A DNA stretch of 64,000 nt from Cacajao melanocephalus. Taxonomy: Eukaryota; Chordata; Mammalia; Primates; Pitheciidae. The DNA lies in the NCBI GenBank assembly GCA_963573385.1, contig CAUYLG010009262.1, positions 1 to 64,000 of the forward strand, given 5' to 3'. The notes under the pieces are model-generated. The model saw nothing but the letters and a program-made list of their open reading frames with translations, searched no databases and was not told the origin of the DNA. This document shows, one piece after another, positions 15,193-27,929 of the stretch; the first letter of the stretch is position 1, and each line of letters starts with the position of its first letter. The translations under genes and the position numbers were made by a program.

Positions 15193-16689
15193 CACTTTCT
15201 CCTTACCAACTGCACATTCATCCTAACGTTTACCTGTCTGCTGTATTCTGCGAATAGAGTCCAGCATGTGTAAGAATAAAATATCTCCCAAGTGTTTCAT
15301 GAAACACTAAATCCTTTATATCAGTTAGAGTTGCTCGATGCAAGCAACCGAAGTGTACTGTGGTTAAACTAAGCACAAACAAATTATAGGAAAGCTGTGG
15401 GAAGGTCACAACATTAAACAAATAAAACAAAACAAAATAAAACAATACAGAACAAAGCAACATGAATCACTAAAGAACCAGACAAAGAAAGAAAACAAGT
15501 GACTCTGAAGAGTCTTGGTAGTAGAACTGTGTGAGTACTGTCAGGCTTTGCTGCTGGAATTCATCAGCTTCAACCAGCTTCTTTGTCTCCATCACTCTCA
15601 TCTGATTCTACTTCTAGAAAAAAGTTGGGCCACCGACCTGTATTGGGTCACCTGTCTACTCCTTATCTTGAGACCACAAGGCACCTTGAATAACTATTTC
15701 ATGCAACTGTATTCAATGAGGTGGAACCCATCCCTCAAAAGAAAATCAGAATGTAATTTTCCAAAGAAGGTAGAGGAGAAAATTTGCAGCCAAAGGCAGC
15801 AAACAGACAACATGAGCTTCTTTATTATGGTAGAGTTGTATTTCAGCATCCCATGTCAGTTTGTGTGCAGTTTAACTAGTGCACATCCCCTAGAATGTCC
15901 CAGTGCTCCTTTCCAGCTCTTTTCCAGCTGGTCCATGCACATTGTCCTATGGACAGAAAGTGTTCCTTCTGCTGTGCTCTCTCAACAATCAGTTGGCTGC
16001 TCTCAGAGAACACGCTGGATGCTCCACTCCACTAATCTGGCCCTGAAATTTGTGGCAGACTAGTTCTGAAGCATTTTGAGATCTTTTGGCACAATGAAGG
16101 GCTTGTTTGTGTAAATATTATTACTAATAGTCATTATCAGAAACAAGGAACATCTTGATAGCATGAGAAAAAGAGGAACCAACTCTGCCTGGGTGCCAAG
16201 TAAACAGCTGTGTGGAGCAGATATGGATCTCTGAGCTGCCAGACATGTGGGAAACTGCTCTTCACTGTTTGAGTTTTAGCAGAACTTCCCAGGAGATGAG
16301 ATGGCAGAGCTCCTGTGAGGTTCTAGGTGCTGCAACATGAATCCATGTGCTTTAGAATAAAGCCAGCTTTCTCCTTAAGATAATTGTGTTTGCAAAAACT
16401 CCCAGGGACAGTGGTGACCACATTCTGTCCTTCTGAGGCTTTCAAATGAGAATGTGTTTTTCTGTGGCAGAATATATTGGCTCTTTTTAGATCTAGGGGC
16501 AGAAGCCCATTTGTCTCTCTGTCCAGGGAGTTGGAGTCCAAATGGAGGGAGGCTCATCTGGGAGTGAGAAGCATGTGAAGTTACAGCAAAGTGACCTTTC
16601 CTATTATGAATATAGCAATCCAAAAATCTAGTGAAGTGTAAAATGACACCTATTTATTGTACTGTTGCATAATGTTTAAATGATTCAAT
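15193..16689. other. Unique-looking region with a 182-codon open frame
   Basis: The frame 15,515-16,063 starts at TTG. Its first internal ATG leaves a much shorter product, and no domain is apparent. A-rich AAACAAATAAAACAAAAC-like sequence lies at about 15,415-15,450. I see no basis to call a gene. Confidence 0.35.
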
Positions 16690-16725
16690 ACTCAAGGAAA
16701 TTTCTCCACAGTTGTAGAACATTTG
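16690..16725 (+). repeat. 36-bp dispersed duplicate, copy 2
   Basis: Identical to 15,048-15,083. Immediately downstream GAGTAATAGC occurs twice within 20 bases, a further small duplication at the junction. Confidence 0.95.
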
Positions 16726-17414
16726 AGTAATAGCTAGATTGAGTAATAGCATGAACCAAAACCACAATAGTCAGCATGGTGCTCATGATGGCTTAATCCT
16801 TTCCCTACTGAGGAAGTTATAAAGGGAATCAAGAGTTTAATGGACAGACCCAAGGAGATGGGGGTACTTGCAGAGGAAGGTATTGCTGAGAGTTTCATGT
16901 AGTATCGGTGTAACTTTCTGATTCCATACAATGGAAGGGGAAAATATAGAGAGCAAAAGAAAATGAAATAATGTCTCTAAGAAGACTATATCCTTTTTTG
17001 CTCTAAGCAATGCAATTCTACTTGTATGTACCAGCAAACCATGGGGAGTGGAATGACGTCCATGGAGAGTGGGGATGTATCCAGGAGTATCTGAGGGACA
17101 AGGATAGCACAGAGAGTAAAGTTCTGGACAAGCTGGAAAAACCGGGCTCTTGATCCTGGAAGCAGTGTTAAAGGCAGAGTTGAAGAGTTGAAATCCAGGA
17201 AAAGAAATTTTCCATTGGCCGTCTCTTTCTCTGCCCTGGTGACATTTAATAACAGAGATTGTCTGGTGAGATTTTTCAGGTTCAAGCAAATTAGGTGCTG
17301 ATTGTTATTGATCCCAAAAGCATGGAAAACGTTTTATTTTCTTAGAAGGGCAATATTGGCCTCTGTTCCTTACCACAGATCTGATTTTTATTGAGTGAAA
17401 AATTTGTAAGGGAA
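16726..17414. other. No recognised feature
   Basis: Two overlapping minus-strand frames (150 and 99 codons, 16,837-17,289) have no recognisable domain. Otherwise unique-looking. Confidence 0.35.
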
Positions 17415-17977
17415 TGTATTCATCAGGGTTTTCTAGAGGAACATAACTAATAGGATATATGTATTTACTGAAGGGAGTTTATTAAGGAGAATTGACGCAT
17501 ATGATCACAAAATGAAGTTCCATGATAGGCCATTTGCAAGCTGAGGAGTAGTGAAGCCAGTAATGGCTCAGTCCAAGTCCCCAAACCTCAAAAGCAGGGA
17601 AGCTGGCAGCACAGCCTTCAGTCTGGCCAAAGGCCCAAGAGCCTCTGGGAAACCACTGGTGCAAATTCAAGAGTCCAAAGGACAAAGAACCTAGAGTCTG
17701 ATATTCATGGGCAAGAAGCATCCTTCCTGGATGAAAAGAGTAGGAAAAAGATGACCAGAAGATTCAGCAAGTCAGCTCATCCCACCTTCTTCTGCTTGCT
17801 TTTTCTAGCCATGCTGGCAGCCGAATGGATGGTACCCACCCAGACTGAGGGTGAGTCTGCCTCTTCCAGTCCACTGACTCAAAAGTTAATCTTTTCTGGT
17901 AACACTGTCACAGACACAGGCAGAAACAACACTTTGCATCCTCCAATCCAAGCAAGTTGACAATATTAACCATCACA
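17415..17977 (-). mobile_element. Complete solitary LTR-like element
   Basis: On the + strand it runs TGTATTCATCAGGGTTTTCT to TTGACAATATTAACCATCACA, that is TG...CA ends. Five-base flanks GGGAA and GGGAG are compatible with an LTR target-site duplication. It belongs to a very abundant primate repeat whose exact name I am not sure of. The 69-codon frame inside is incidental. Confidence 0.7.
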
Positions 17978-17982
17978 GGGAG

Positions 17983-18454
17983 AGATCCCCTTTACCAACC
18001 TCCCCACACACTTCTAGAACAGCAGCAATGGGGCATGCTTGGATAATACATAGAAATTCAAGTGATTTCTAAGAGGACACAGCCCCTAAACTGTTAGGCT
18101 GCTTTTTCTACTTGAGTGAGAAAGGTTGGAGCTCAGCCCAGAGGAATGATATTGTCTGGGAGAGTAGAGAGATGAGTGGCAGAACTTGGAGGGGAAATGT
18201 TCAGAGGAGGTACAGAAATGTCTAATGGAGAAGTTTACCACGTTTGTCTCTAAATTCTCTTCCCCAAATCTTCCTGAAATTTTCAGTAGAATCAAAATGA
18301 CTTATCAACATACTATGTGGTTGGATCTGTTTGGAAGATGGGGCAATGGGCTGCTGTGTGTGAGGATGTGTGAGTGGGGGAGTAGCAGGGAAGTGGAAGG
18401 TACACACGAGAGACCTGTCATGTCCCACTACACCATTTTAGCCAGATGTCACTC
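17983..18454. other. No recognised feature
   Basis: Unique-looking DNA between the LTR-like element and the MIR. Confidence 0.35.
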
Positions 18455-18545
18455 TCTGCCTAATGCCGTGTTGAGTCCTTTCTATGTGCTATTTCATTTA
18501 ATCCTCACAACAATCTAAGAAGGCAGGACTAGTGTATTTTCTGTT
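18455..18545 (+). mobile_element. MIR SINE fragment
   Basis: TCATTTAATCCTCACAACAA is the MIR core. The flanks fit the consensus loosely. Confidence 0.75.
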
Positions 18546-18559
18546 AAATCCATGTCAAC

Positions 18560-18700
18560 GCCTTCTTCTTCACACAAGAGGCTGTGAACTTCTTTTGGGC
18601 AGGGATAGTGATAGTGCTTTATTTATCTTCATATCTCTATTGTTCATCCAAGGATGTGGCGCACAGAAGGTACTCATGAATAGTTGTTTAGTTGAACTGA
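18560..18700 (+). mobile_element. L2 LINE 3' end
   Basis: GAGGCTGTGAACTTCTTTTG, a GGGCAGGGATAGTG segment and GCGCACAGAAGGTACTCATG match the L2 3' end in order. Confidence 0.72.
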
Positions 18701-21003
18701 ACTGTGAAGGAGAAATGATTGAAGACACAGATTGAAGCTAGACTTTAGAGCCTTGATTGATAAAGCAAGTTTGGATTTCATCTTTAATTACTGGAGTGAC
18801 TGAGGATGAGATAGGGTGGGTCAACAGCGTGGGAGGTTTTTGATCAATGAAGTACATTCCTACTTGTCTCAACTGACAAGCCCCCAGCAGATAAAAGTTA
18901 TATCTTAAAGCTTAGGTTGAAGGAAACTTAGATCTTTGTCTCATGAATATCCTCTTGACATTGTTTCTGATGATTGGTTATGATGTCAAGGATAAGTCAA
19001 GGGTAAAACTCCAGAAGCTAAAGTTTCTTTTGAAGCTGTCCTTTGGTTGATAAAAGAAAGTGAATACAACAATGCTTATTAAAACTCTGAGGAAAATTAT
19101 TTGTTTTTGACATCGAAATGTCTACAAAAAATAAATGATTGGTTGCCAATTGATAATAAAGATTATTGTTCTGGCCATTAGAAGAAGGGAATAGTTTAGT
19201 ATATTTCTTTAGATTCCTTTTCTATTGTGAAGTTTTCTTTAAGTCTCCATTTATCTTGTCCAATTCGGTAAGAATAGAAGAATAATAGAACTTCAGAAAT
19301 CACCAGTGGAAGAGAAACATGATAATCTCTATCCCAAAGTCTTCTAACTTCAGGGTCTGCCCAGATAGCAAAAGGAGTCCATAAGCTACTTTCAGTTTTT
19401 CTAAGAATTTAACAGAAACCATACACTTTCCCATGATAAAATCATGCAAGCTAACCAAATTAAGCTTATTTGCCTTTGGCAAGTACTTTGTCAGCTTAAT
19501 GTGCCAACCTTGTCAATCTTTTGCTGATTGGAAGCTCTGATTAACAGTTATATATGTCTTTGAATAAAAAAAGGAGAAAACATTTGAATTGTTATTTTAT
19601 AATCAATTCTTTTGTTGTAAAATATTTTCAGAAAGTATTCCTCAGGAAACATGCATAATAAAAATGAGCTTTGAAAAGGATTATTGGGAAGCAATATTAT
19701 CCATTCCTCTTACTTTAATTGATAGGAAATTGAGGTCTGAGGGTTAAGACAGCCCCAATACCAGGAGTTTCGGATGCCTCTTACCTCAACGCTTATTTAA
19801 TCCTTCTTGCCGGCTTAGATTTTTTGTTGAGCTATTTGAAATGTGTCTTCCCAATAATTGTAATTTCATATGAAGAATGTATATTTTCCAGATTCTGTCC
19901 CTGGGATCTGCTGCTTTTAGTTTTCCAGTGAATCAAAGGAAATGCAAACCCTTTTATTTCTGGCACAACAAGGCAGGTGATTACAGGATACCTGATTACA
20001 TAGAACTCTGATTATGTAGTTGAGGTGACAACAAAAGAAAGCCCACAGTTGTTTGCTGGAACTCAGCAGGATGTCCTTTAAAAAATCATCACCAAGGCCC
20101 CATTTGAACACCTTGGTGTACTTGCCCCCGTCTCGTGTTCTCACGTCATTATCATGCTTTGGCTGCCATAGCTCTCTGTTAGCACCACTACCTCCTTTTG
20201 AGAACACAGGACTTTAAACCACAGGGGAGGACTCAGCAGAGAAAGCAGAGCCTGGTTGCTAACCCCTCAGCCTGGGCAGAGAAGCCTCAACTCACTTTAA
20301 AACATTCATTTAACCAGTATTTCTCTAGTATAGCGAAAGAAAATATTGAAGAGAAAATATATGCTTATTAAAGGAAGCAAATTGCTGTTATTTGAATCAA
20401 AGGAAGGAACACAGCCAGCCTGCATTTCAACATGACAGATCTCATGTAAATTGCAGCTAATTCTAGAAAATGGAGTGTAGTAGATACATTCCTGGTGTCT
20501 GCAGTAAAAGACTGACACATGTAAACACTGACGTTTTGGAAAATGACCTAGAGATGCAAAAATATTAAGAGTTTGTTTTTCAAGTTATTTGCTTCTATTT
20601 TGGTTGAAATAAGATTAAGGCCTGTGGCATAAACAAAGATTTGGGAAAAGCTGAAGTTAGTGAAATATTATGGAAATATAAAATTTAGATGTGGTATTCT
20701 TTTTCAAAAGAGAACTTCCATAGCAATGTCATCTCAAGAACTTAGTGTATGAGATTTTTAATAACAGGAGCACACAAAAAATGTATTATGAGGAAAATAT
20801 TTTATCAGCCCCTCTTCTTTGACTCTGCCAGAGTGTAATGAGATAAAAGAGAGTCTGCCTTTCCAGTTAGCTCACCATAATCATACCCCATGTCCAAGCC
20901 ATGGTCACGTTTTGGCCAAGTCTTGTGACATCAGTGGAGATTTGGCCAGGGTGGGGCTTTATGTTTTCTTTTCTTACTTGGCTTTTTCACTTGGAATAGG
21001 TTG
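18701..21003. other. No recognised feature
   Basis: About 2.3 kb of unique-looking AT-rich DNA with no clear repeat. Small frames carry no domain. Confidence 0.35.
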
Positions 21004-21070
21004 GTCCTCAACTTGCCTAAATTTTACTTTTACAAGTAATTGTTAGACCAAATTTAGGCAAGTTGAGGAC
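21004..21070. repeat. Perfect inverted repeat (21-bp arms)
   Basis: The arms are 21,004-21,024 (GTCCTCAACTTGCCTAAATT then T) and 21,050-21,070, exact reverse complements, with a 25-base loop. It lies just upstream of an L1 3' fragment and is not part of it. Confidence 0.96.
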
Positions 21071-21104
21071 AGCCAGCTTCCTGTGCTCAATGAAAAGTCA
21101 GTGG

Positions 21105-21560
21105 GGGAAATTCTTGCCATTTGTGACAACATGGCTGAACCTGGAGGACATTATGTTAAGTGAAATAAGCCAGGCTCAGAAAGACAAATACCATAGGATC
21201 TCACTTATATGTGGAAGCTAAAAAAGTTAAACTCATAGAAGAAGAGAATAAAATGGTGGTTACCAGGACCTGGGGTCAGGGAGGTTGAGGTGATGTTGGT
21301 CAAAGCACACAAAATTTTCAGTTAGGACAGAGGAAGCAGTTCAAGTGCTCTATTGTACAACATAGTGACTATAGCTAAACAATGTAATGTATTTTTGAAA
21401 ATTGCTAAGTGAGTAGATTTTAAGGTGCTTACGACAAAAATAAGGAAATGCATATGTTAATTTGCTTGATTTTGCTATCCCACAATCAAAATAACATGTA
21501 CATGATAACTAGATACCATTTTTGTTTGTCAATTAAGAAATAAGTAAATGTTGAAGCAAA
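21105..21560 (+). mobile_element. L1 3'-end fragment
   Basis: GACAACATGGCTGAACCTGG, AGTGAAATAAGCCAGGC and ATAGTGACTATAGC follow the order of the ORF2 end and 3' UTR of an L1M/L1PB-age element. Confidence 0.88.
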
Positions 21561-21561
21561 A

Positions 21562-21690
21562 AAAATGCAGATTCTCAACTTTAATTCTCAGTTGGTCCTA
21601 GATGGGGCCCAGGAATCTGCATTTGTAACAAGTACGCGTTTCAGAAGCAGATGGTCTGCCAACCAGATTTTGACAGACATTATTCGCTAG
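21562..21690 (+). mobile_element. MER5A-like hAT MITE, partial
   Basis: GGGGCCCAGGAATCTGCATT then TGTAACAAGT matches the middle of MER5A. The end beyond 21,655 is eroded. Confidence 0.65.
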
Positions 21691-22849
21691 GGTTAAAAAT
21701 ATCTGATACTTTTGGAACAGTGTTTTTAAGTTCTAAGTTATTATGGAATAATATAGTAAAAATGAATTACTAGAAAAATAAATATTTAAGGATAAAACAT
21801 AAAATATAAGCCCCATTTTATTAGATTTAAAAGATATAAAATTACCCTGCTAAACTGCTATTCAAGTATATCAAAATTCTTACTCTCAGTTTCTGGACTT
21901 GTCTGTTTATGGACCACATTTGGGGTGGTAATATGTTTGAAAAACTAAATGACTTGCATTGATAATAGACTCAAGCACAAATGAAAGCTAACTCAGTGAT
22001 TTGCATTTGTTTTTTGCGACCTCATTTTTTTTCATTAAAAAAGATCTGAGCTCTGTTTGGATCACTAAAAATGAAGGCTTAGAAAATGGTGTATGGGCTC
22101 ATTTGCTTGTTCTGAGATGAAAAATGTATGAGTACCCAAGTTTTATTATACAAAGGACTGAGGGAAAAAATATGGGAGGAGGAATAAATGGTGGTTACCG
22201 TGAAGGAGAACAAGATTAATGCCTGAGGACTCCAGGAAAAAAAAAGAGAAAAAATAAAATGGGAAATTACTGAGTGTTACTACTGAATCTAGTCATGATA
22301 TTGGCACAGTCACAGATAATTTTCCCATGGCTACTAAGTGCTACTTTAACCTTAATTTTCTGAGGATGGTCATAGCTTATGTTCTCTCTTTTCCTCAGTA
22401 CTTACTGGGATAACAGATATACATATCTGGAGGACAAATAATCAGGCATTTGTGAGGAGGATTTTGAAAGTAAAGCCATTCAATCTGTCATTTGTGGAAG
22501 TTATGGAGAGCAGAACTGTGCTCTCTGGTGGGCTGAGGTGAGAGAGTCTGGATGAACCAGCATACCCAAAATAATTAATAGTTAATTCTTTGATGGCTTC
22601 AAAAAATCAGTAGTCAAATTTCTTATTTGGTTTGAATGTTCAGATCATAGTCCCAGGAGCTCACACACTACTAATTTTCATTATTCGCTTTTTAATCTAA
22701 TTTTCATAATTCCCTTGTCATGTATCTGTTGGAGAAACCTGGTCATTTGTTCTACAGAGTCCACATTCTGACTTATGTTGGTTGAATGCCAATGGTTTGC
22801 TTAAAGTGCTTTTTTGTCCCCCATATTCTCTACAAAATGGTGGTTAGGT
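21691..22849. other. No recognised feature
   Basis: AT-rich unique-looking DNA. Confidence 0.35.
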
Positions 22850-22960
22850 CTAGACCAGCACTCTCCAACAGAAATGTAATTCAAGCTACGTATATAATTG
22901 CAAATTTTCCAGTAGATACCTAAAGAGAGTACTAAGAAACAGATGGAATTAATTTTATAA
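22850..22960. mobile_element. hAT/Charlie-type nonautonomous DNA transposon, left part
   Basis: ACCAGCACTCTCCAACAGAA and ACAGATGGAATTAATTTTAT match a common primate DNA-transposon relic (CAGTGCTGTCCAATAGAA type). It resumes at 23,579 after an L1 insertion. The family name is uncertain. Confidence 0.6.
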
Positions 22961-23578
22961 TAGCTTTATTAAGCTAATTGACTATAATAAACTGAACATA
23001 TTTAAAGTGTACAATTTGAAACCATCACCAGAATTGAGATATGGAATATATCCACCACCTCATGAGTTTCCTTATGCCCCTTGGCAATCCCTTTCTCCTC
23101 TCCCTCTGCTTCTCCTCATTTTTAGGCAATGATTGATTTGATCCTGTCATTATATATTAACTTGCATTTTCTAGAATTTTATATAAGTGGAATCATATAA
23201 TATGTACTCACTTTTTAGCTAGCTTATTTCACTTCTGATTATTTTTAGGTGCATCTACATTGATGCCTGAATGGACAGTTCATTCCTTTTCATTGCTAAG
23301 CATTGTTCCACTGTACAAATGTGCCAATATACCACAACTTGTGTATCCATTAACCCGTTGTTAGATATTTGGGTTGTTTCTAGTTTTTGCGATTTCAAAT
23401 AAAGCTGCTTGTGACATTTGTGCACGAGTCTTTTATGGACATGATCTTTCTTTTCTTCTGGGTGAATATCTAGGACTGAAATGACTGGGTTATATGGTAG
23501 GTATAGGTTGAAGATTTTAGAAAATAGCTAAACTCTTTTACAAAGTGGGTGTACCATTTGACATTCCCACCAGCAGTA
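22961..23578 (-). mobile_element. L1M 3'-end fragment splitting the DNA transposon
   Basis: TAGCTTTATTAAGCTAATTG then TTTAAAGTGTACAATTTG is the reverse-complemented 3' end of an old L1. It ends at CATTCCCACCAGCAGT. Confidence 0.85.
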
Positions 23579-23800
23579 AGTCAGATTGATTTTGATATTA
23601 TGCAGTAGTTTGTTTAACTCAGTATATCTCCAATATTGTCATTTAATATATACTATATTAAAATGTTATTAATGACATATTTTACATTTTTTACTAAGTA
23701 TTCACAATCCCATGTGTATTTTACTTTTATAACATATCTCAGTTCAAATTAGCCACATTTCAAATACTTAGAAAATATTGTACAGGGTCAATCTAGATAC
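23579..23800. mobile_element. hAT/Charlie-type DNA transposon, right part
   Basis: ACATATCTCAGTTCAAATTA then GCCACATTTCAAATACTTAG is the second half of the relic begun at 22,850. Confidence 0.55.
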
Positions 23801-24199
23801 CTTATCTGATTGCTGTGCGTGTTTTCTTTTAAGACAAAAATGCTTAATTGTTGGTGTTTGCTTCTACAGAAAAATGTCTGAGGTATCTCCCTTTTGTGAT
23901 ATTTAGTTTATTTGGTGGATGCAGATGCTGACAAAGTGAATTATATCTTATAAATCCTTCATCAGTATTTTATGTAATTTTTTTAGCAGAAACTAATTTT
24001 TTTTCTAGATTCATCATTTCATTAAGGATTGAAAAGTGTTATTTCTTTTTTATTAGCTGAAATGCTTAAAAACAATAAAAAACCCTTAGCCACATCAACG
24101 ATTTGTTTATCTTAAGTATGGTTTGTGTAGGTAAGCTAAGAGAAATGCTCGATTCTTTCTCTTCACTTACCGATCGTTATTTTTTGTTATTATACTTTC
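23801..24199. other. No recognised feature
   Basis: AT-rich unique-looking DNA. Confidence 0.35.
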
Positions 24200-24339
24200 C
24201 AGCTTTATTAAACTATAATTGACAAATATAAATTGTACATATTCAATGTATACAATGTGAAGACTTGATATATATATATTGTGAAATGATTACTACAAAT
24301 AAATTAATAAACACATTCATCATTACAATTAGTTACCAT

Positions 24340-24378
<39 letters not shown>

Positions 24379-24420
24379 TGAGAACGTTTAAATAGATATT
24401 TACATTTTTATAATTATAAA
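24200..24420 (-). mobile_element. L1M 3' UTR fragment with embedded TG microsatellite
   Basis: AGCTTTATTAAACTATAATT, GTATACAATGTGAAGACTTG and ATTGTGAAATGATTAC are reverse-complemented L1M 3' UTR. The native TGTGTG of the element has expanded into the microsatellite at 24,344. Confidence 0.85.
24344..24377. repeat. (TG)17 microsatellite
   Basis: Uninterrupted TG dinucleotides, about 34 bases, within an L1M 3' UTR. Confidence 0.97.
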
Positions 24421-25194
24421 TTGATTCTTTGGCATCCTCTAAAGGAAAACAACAAGCAGTTTAAAAATCCTATCTTTATAGACTCAAGGATTTCAACGTT
24501 TGATGTGTAATTATTTAATTGTTGATGATCAAGTTGTTCCATCTTTGGACAGTGGAAAGTTTTCCAAATTAGTTCTTGTGTCATTTTGATACAAATGAAG
24601 ATTTTCTGATAGCATCTTTGTCTTCTGGTATGACAAGATGTTCCAGGCTTATCTTGTATATTTCTTTGATCAGCCATCTCCAAGGACTCCTGGTTACTCC
24701 AGTTATAAATGGTATTTAGGGACCACAATCTGAGCACTAGACGTGTTCACTGCTACTGAGATGATCATTGTTTCTCAGTTTTTGAGTAAACAGAACCAGG
24801 AAATGTATATTTTTTTTCCTAAGAAAAAATAAATCACAAGACCATACAAATTACTTCAAATTCAAATTTAAGATTATAACACTTAGGTTTAACCTCTTTG
24901 ATTTAATATTTGTATTTTTATGCCAAAAGTCTTGGTTTCCAATGTCATTAACATAATTTCTTATTTATATATAAAAGTATAAAAATATTATTGACAAGAC
25001 CACTCTTATTTAAGATTCTTTTGTAGTTATTTTGTCTTTAGGATAGATCCCACTAGGGATGTATGATAAAATTACTGTGTTTCAGTGTCACTTAATCACT
25101 ATATGATTGAACCACCAAAGTGATACAAGTTTTGTTCATTTTATTTTGCTTTTAATATTTAGAGATTGCCTTTTCATTGATATAATTTTGTTTT
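24421..25194. other. No recognised feature
   Basis: AT-rich. A 107-codon minus-strand frame (24,414-24,737) has no recognisable domain. Confidence 0.35.
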
Positions 25195-26640
25195 GCAAGT
25201 ATTTATGTGAAATACCTACATAGTTCCAAAGTCAGATATGCAAAGCAAAGTATTTTCAGTGAAATTTTGCTTTATCCACTTCTGTTTCTTTATTCTCCCT
25301 GTCAGAAAACTTTAAGAAGGGTTCTCACATATCTTTCATTTAAAAATGTGAGCACTTACATACATATGTGTGTATGTGTATTCCCTGACTCTTTTTTTTT
25401 TTTTTTTAACATAAATGGCACCACACTATGTATATTGTTCTTCACTCTTGCTTTCTTGTTTAGTAGTATATCCTGGAGAACACCATACCTTATAGAGATA
25501 GTCTTTTACTGATGCATAGTATTTCATCATGTGGATGTACCAAAGTTTATTAACCAATCCCATATTAATAAGCATTTGAATTGCTTCCTTTCTTTTCACA
25601 TTACAAAAGCACTGTCATAAATAACCTGTGTATGTATCTTTTCATATTTTGCCAAGATATCTTTGAGATTGCATCCCAGAGGCAGGATTCTTGGGTCTAT
25701 GGCCATATGGATATACAATTTTGGCAGATGCTGCCAAATTCCTGTACACAGGGATTGTGCTATTTGCATTCCCACCAGCTAAGTACAAAAATGCTTGTTT
25801 CTCTACAACCTCATCAATAGAACATATTATAAAAATATATTCTATTTTGCCAAATAGTGAGAAGTGATATCTTTATGTAGTTTTAATTAGTTTTTATTTT
25901 CCTATTATGAGCAAGATTGGCCATCTTTTCACATTTTAAGGGCCATGTACTTTTTAATTTTTCTGTGAACAGTTGACGCTTATATCCTGTTTGGCGTTCT
26001 TTGGGTTACTGCTCTTTTTCTCTATTTTATAAGTTTTTTATACATTAGGATTATTAGCACTTTTCTGTGGTTAGTTTTCAAATATGTTTTTCAGTTTTTA
26101 TTTGTCACTTATCAATAAACACTTTGCTTACAAAACTTTTTGCTATAAAAATTTTCTTAAGATATTGCATCTGTCAAATTTATAATTTTTTTATTTTCTG
26201 AATTTTGAATCATAGAAAATTTATCCTATAGTGAAATTCATTTATATTTTCTTCTATACTCATATAGATTTTATATTTTACATATTTAAATGACTCTTGT
26301 ATTTTACATTTATTTTAATATACCAAAAAAGAAATAAATCCAGTTTTTATCTTTTATCCATATGACTACTCAGTTATTCAAGTACCACTTTTTAACAATT
26401 GTTTCTCCACCAATTTGAGATGCTATCCTTATTGTACAGTAAATTTCTATGTACGTTTGGATCTGTTTCAGAATTTGTTGTTTTGTTCTGTTGTTATTTT
26501 TGTCTAAGAGTCAATGCTATGAAGCTTCATAATATGTTTTAATATCTGCTTAGGCTAAACTACTCTCCTGGCCTTATACTTTCCCAGAAATTTTATTCTT
26601 ATTTTTTTCCAATGATAATTTAACATCTACTGAATATCAG
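25195..26640 (-). mobile_element. Old L1 (L1M), 3' half
   Basis: CATTCCCACCAGCTAAGTAC, AGCAAGATTGGCCATCTTTT and TTGGCGTTCTTTGGGTTACT are in the order expected for a reverse-complemented L1M 3' UTR and ORF2 end. A 15-T run lies at about 25,392. Confidence 0.82.
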
Positions 26641-27929
26641 AATGAAAAATATAACCCTACACACTAAATTTCTTGTCCACCATGATTGGTATAAAAGTTA
26701 TGAGTTTTTAAAGTGAGATAAATACAGGTTGAAAATGTATGCAAAAAACTTTCATGAAATTAGAAGCAGAATTAAAAAGCAGTATAAACTATATTTTTCA
26801 AAATCAAGAAGGTAAAAATAAAGAAATATCTATAACAAATTATTGAATGAAAAATTAAATATCAAGGAAACAAGCTAAAATGTGTACAGAAGTCAAACAA
26901 ATATAACTTATATATAATATTATATATAATATGTAAAATAATACTTATAATACTATTTATTAATAAGTCTACAGTAAATAACAGGTTTCAGATTTTTTTT
27001 ACATGCAAAAGAAAAAAATGATATTATTAACAGTAAAAGTATGTAATGTATCAGTGAACTATAAACAATAAAGAGCAAGAAATCTATGTAAATATCATTA
27101 GATATAAACTAACAAGATATCTTAAACTTCACAGAGAATTATTTTATATTCACAAAATTAGAATAACTAGTAAATAACTGTAGCACTGAAACTATCATCC
27201 AAATAATATAGCAATGACATTTATGTCTTATAAAATGTTTAAAATATGTGGAGAAAATGACATAAATATGATAGAAATGGGACATTTTGATTCTAAAAAG
27301 TCATTCTGGAAGAAAAAGTAAGGAAACAGAAAAATTAAATAATTGCAAAGTAAGATTAAAAGACATATTAAATTTTGTATTGTTAAAAGCAAGAGTATAT
27401 TTCCCTTGAAGCATATATGAAGCATTTTCACATTAGGCCAAATACTCACATATATAAAACAGTAATAAATAATAATTTTGTATAATATACAGTAGTATAT
27501 TGTCTGATTGTAACATAATAAAAATAGAAATAAATAATATAAACTTTAAATATATTGACAACTCAGGCCCTAAACTGCTTTCTAAATAAGTATATGTTTT
27601 ATAGAATTATGAAGAACATTTTTATTAAAATGTATGGGATGTATAAAAAGTATAATCAGAAAAAAAAATTGCCTTAAAGGCTTTTGGCATTCAATAGTAA
27701 GCATATTGAAAACTATTTGTCCTACATATGAATCTTAAAATAATAAAATTGCTACTTACAGTGAAAAAATATTCCTATTATAGGATGGGGTAAGGGAGAT
27801 AATAAAACCAAAAATTCTCTGACCATTGTAATCAATAAGTAACTGAAGCAAAATGAGAAGTTGGAAGGGGAATAGCATGTAAAGACAGAGACTTAATATT
27901 TATTACCTATGGCAATACATTTAAAAATT
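26641..27929. other. Very AT-rich sequence, possibly degraded L1
   Basis: Adenine-rich on the + strand and without a clear landmark. It could be the upstream part of the + strand L1M whose end is recognisable at 27,930-28,270. Confidence 0.35.

Noticed and set aside
15515..16063. 182-codon open frame, one of the longest in the upstream region
   Set aside because: It begins at TTG. The first in-frame ATG is far inside, there is no domain, and composition is that of surrounding DNA.
17751..17960. 69-codon frame starting MTRRFSKSAHP
   Set aside because: Lies wholly inside the solitary LTR-like element; not a gene.
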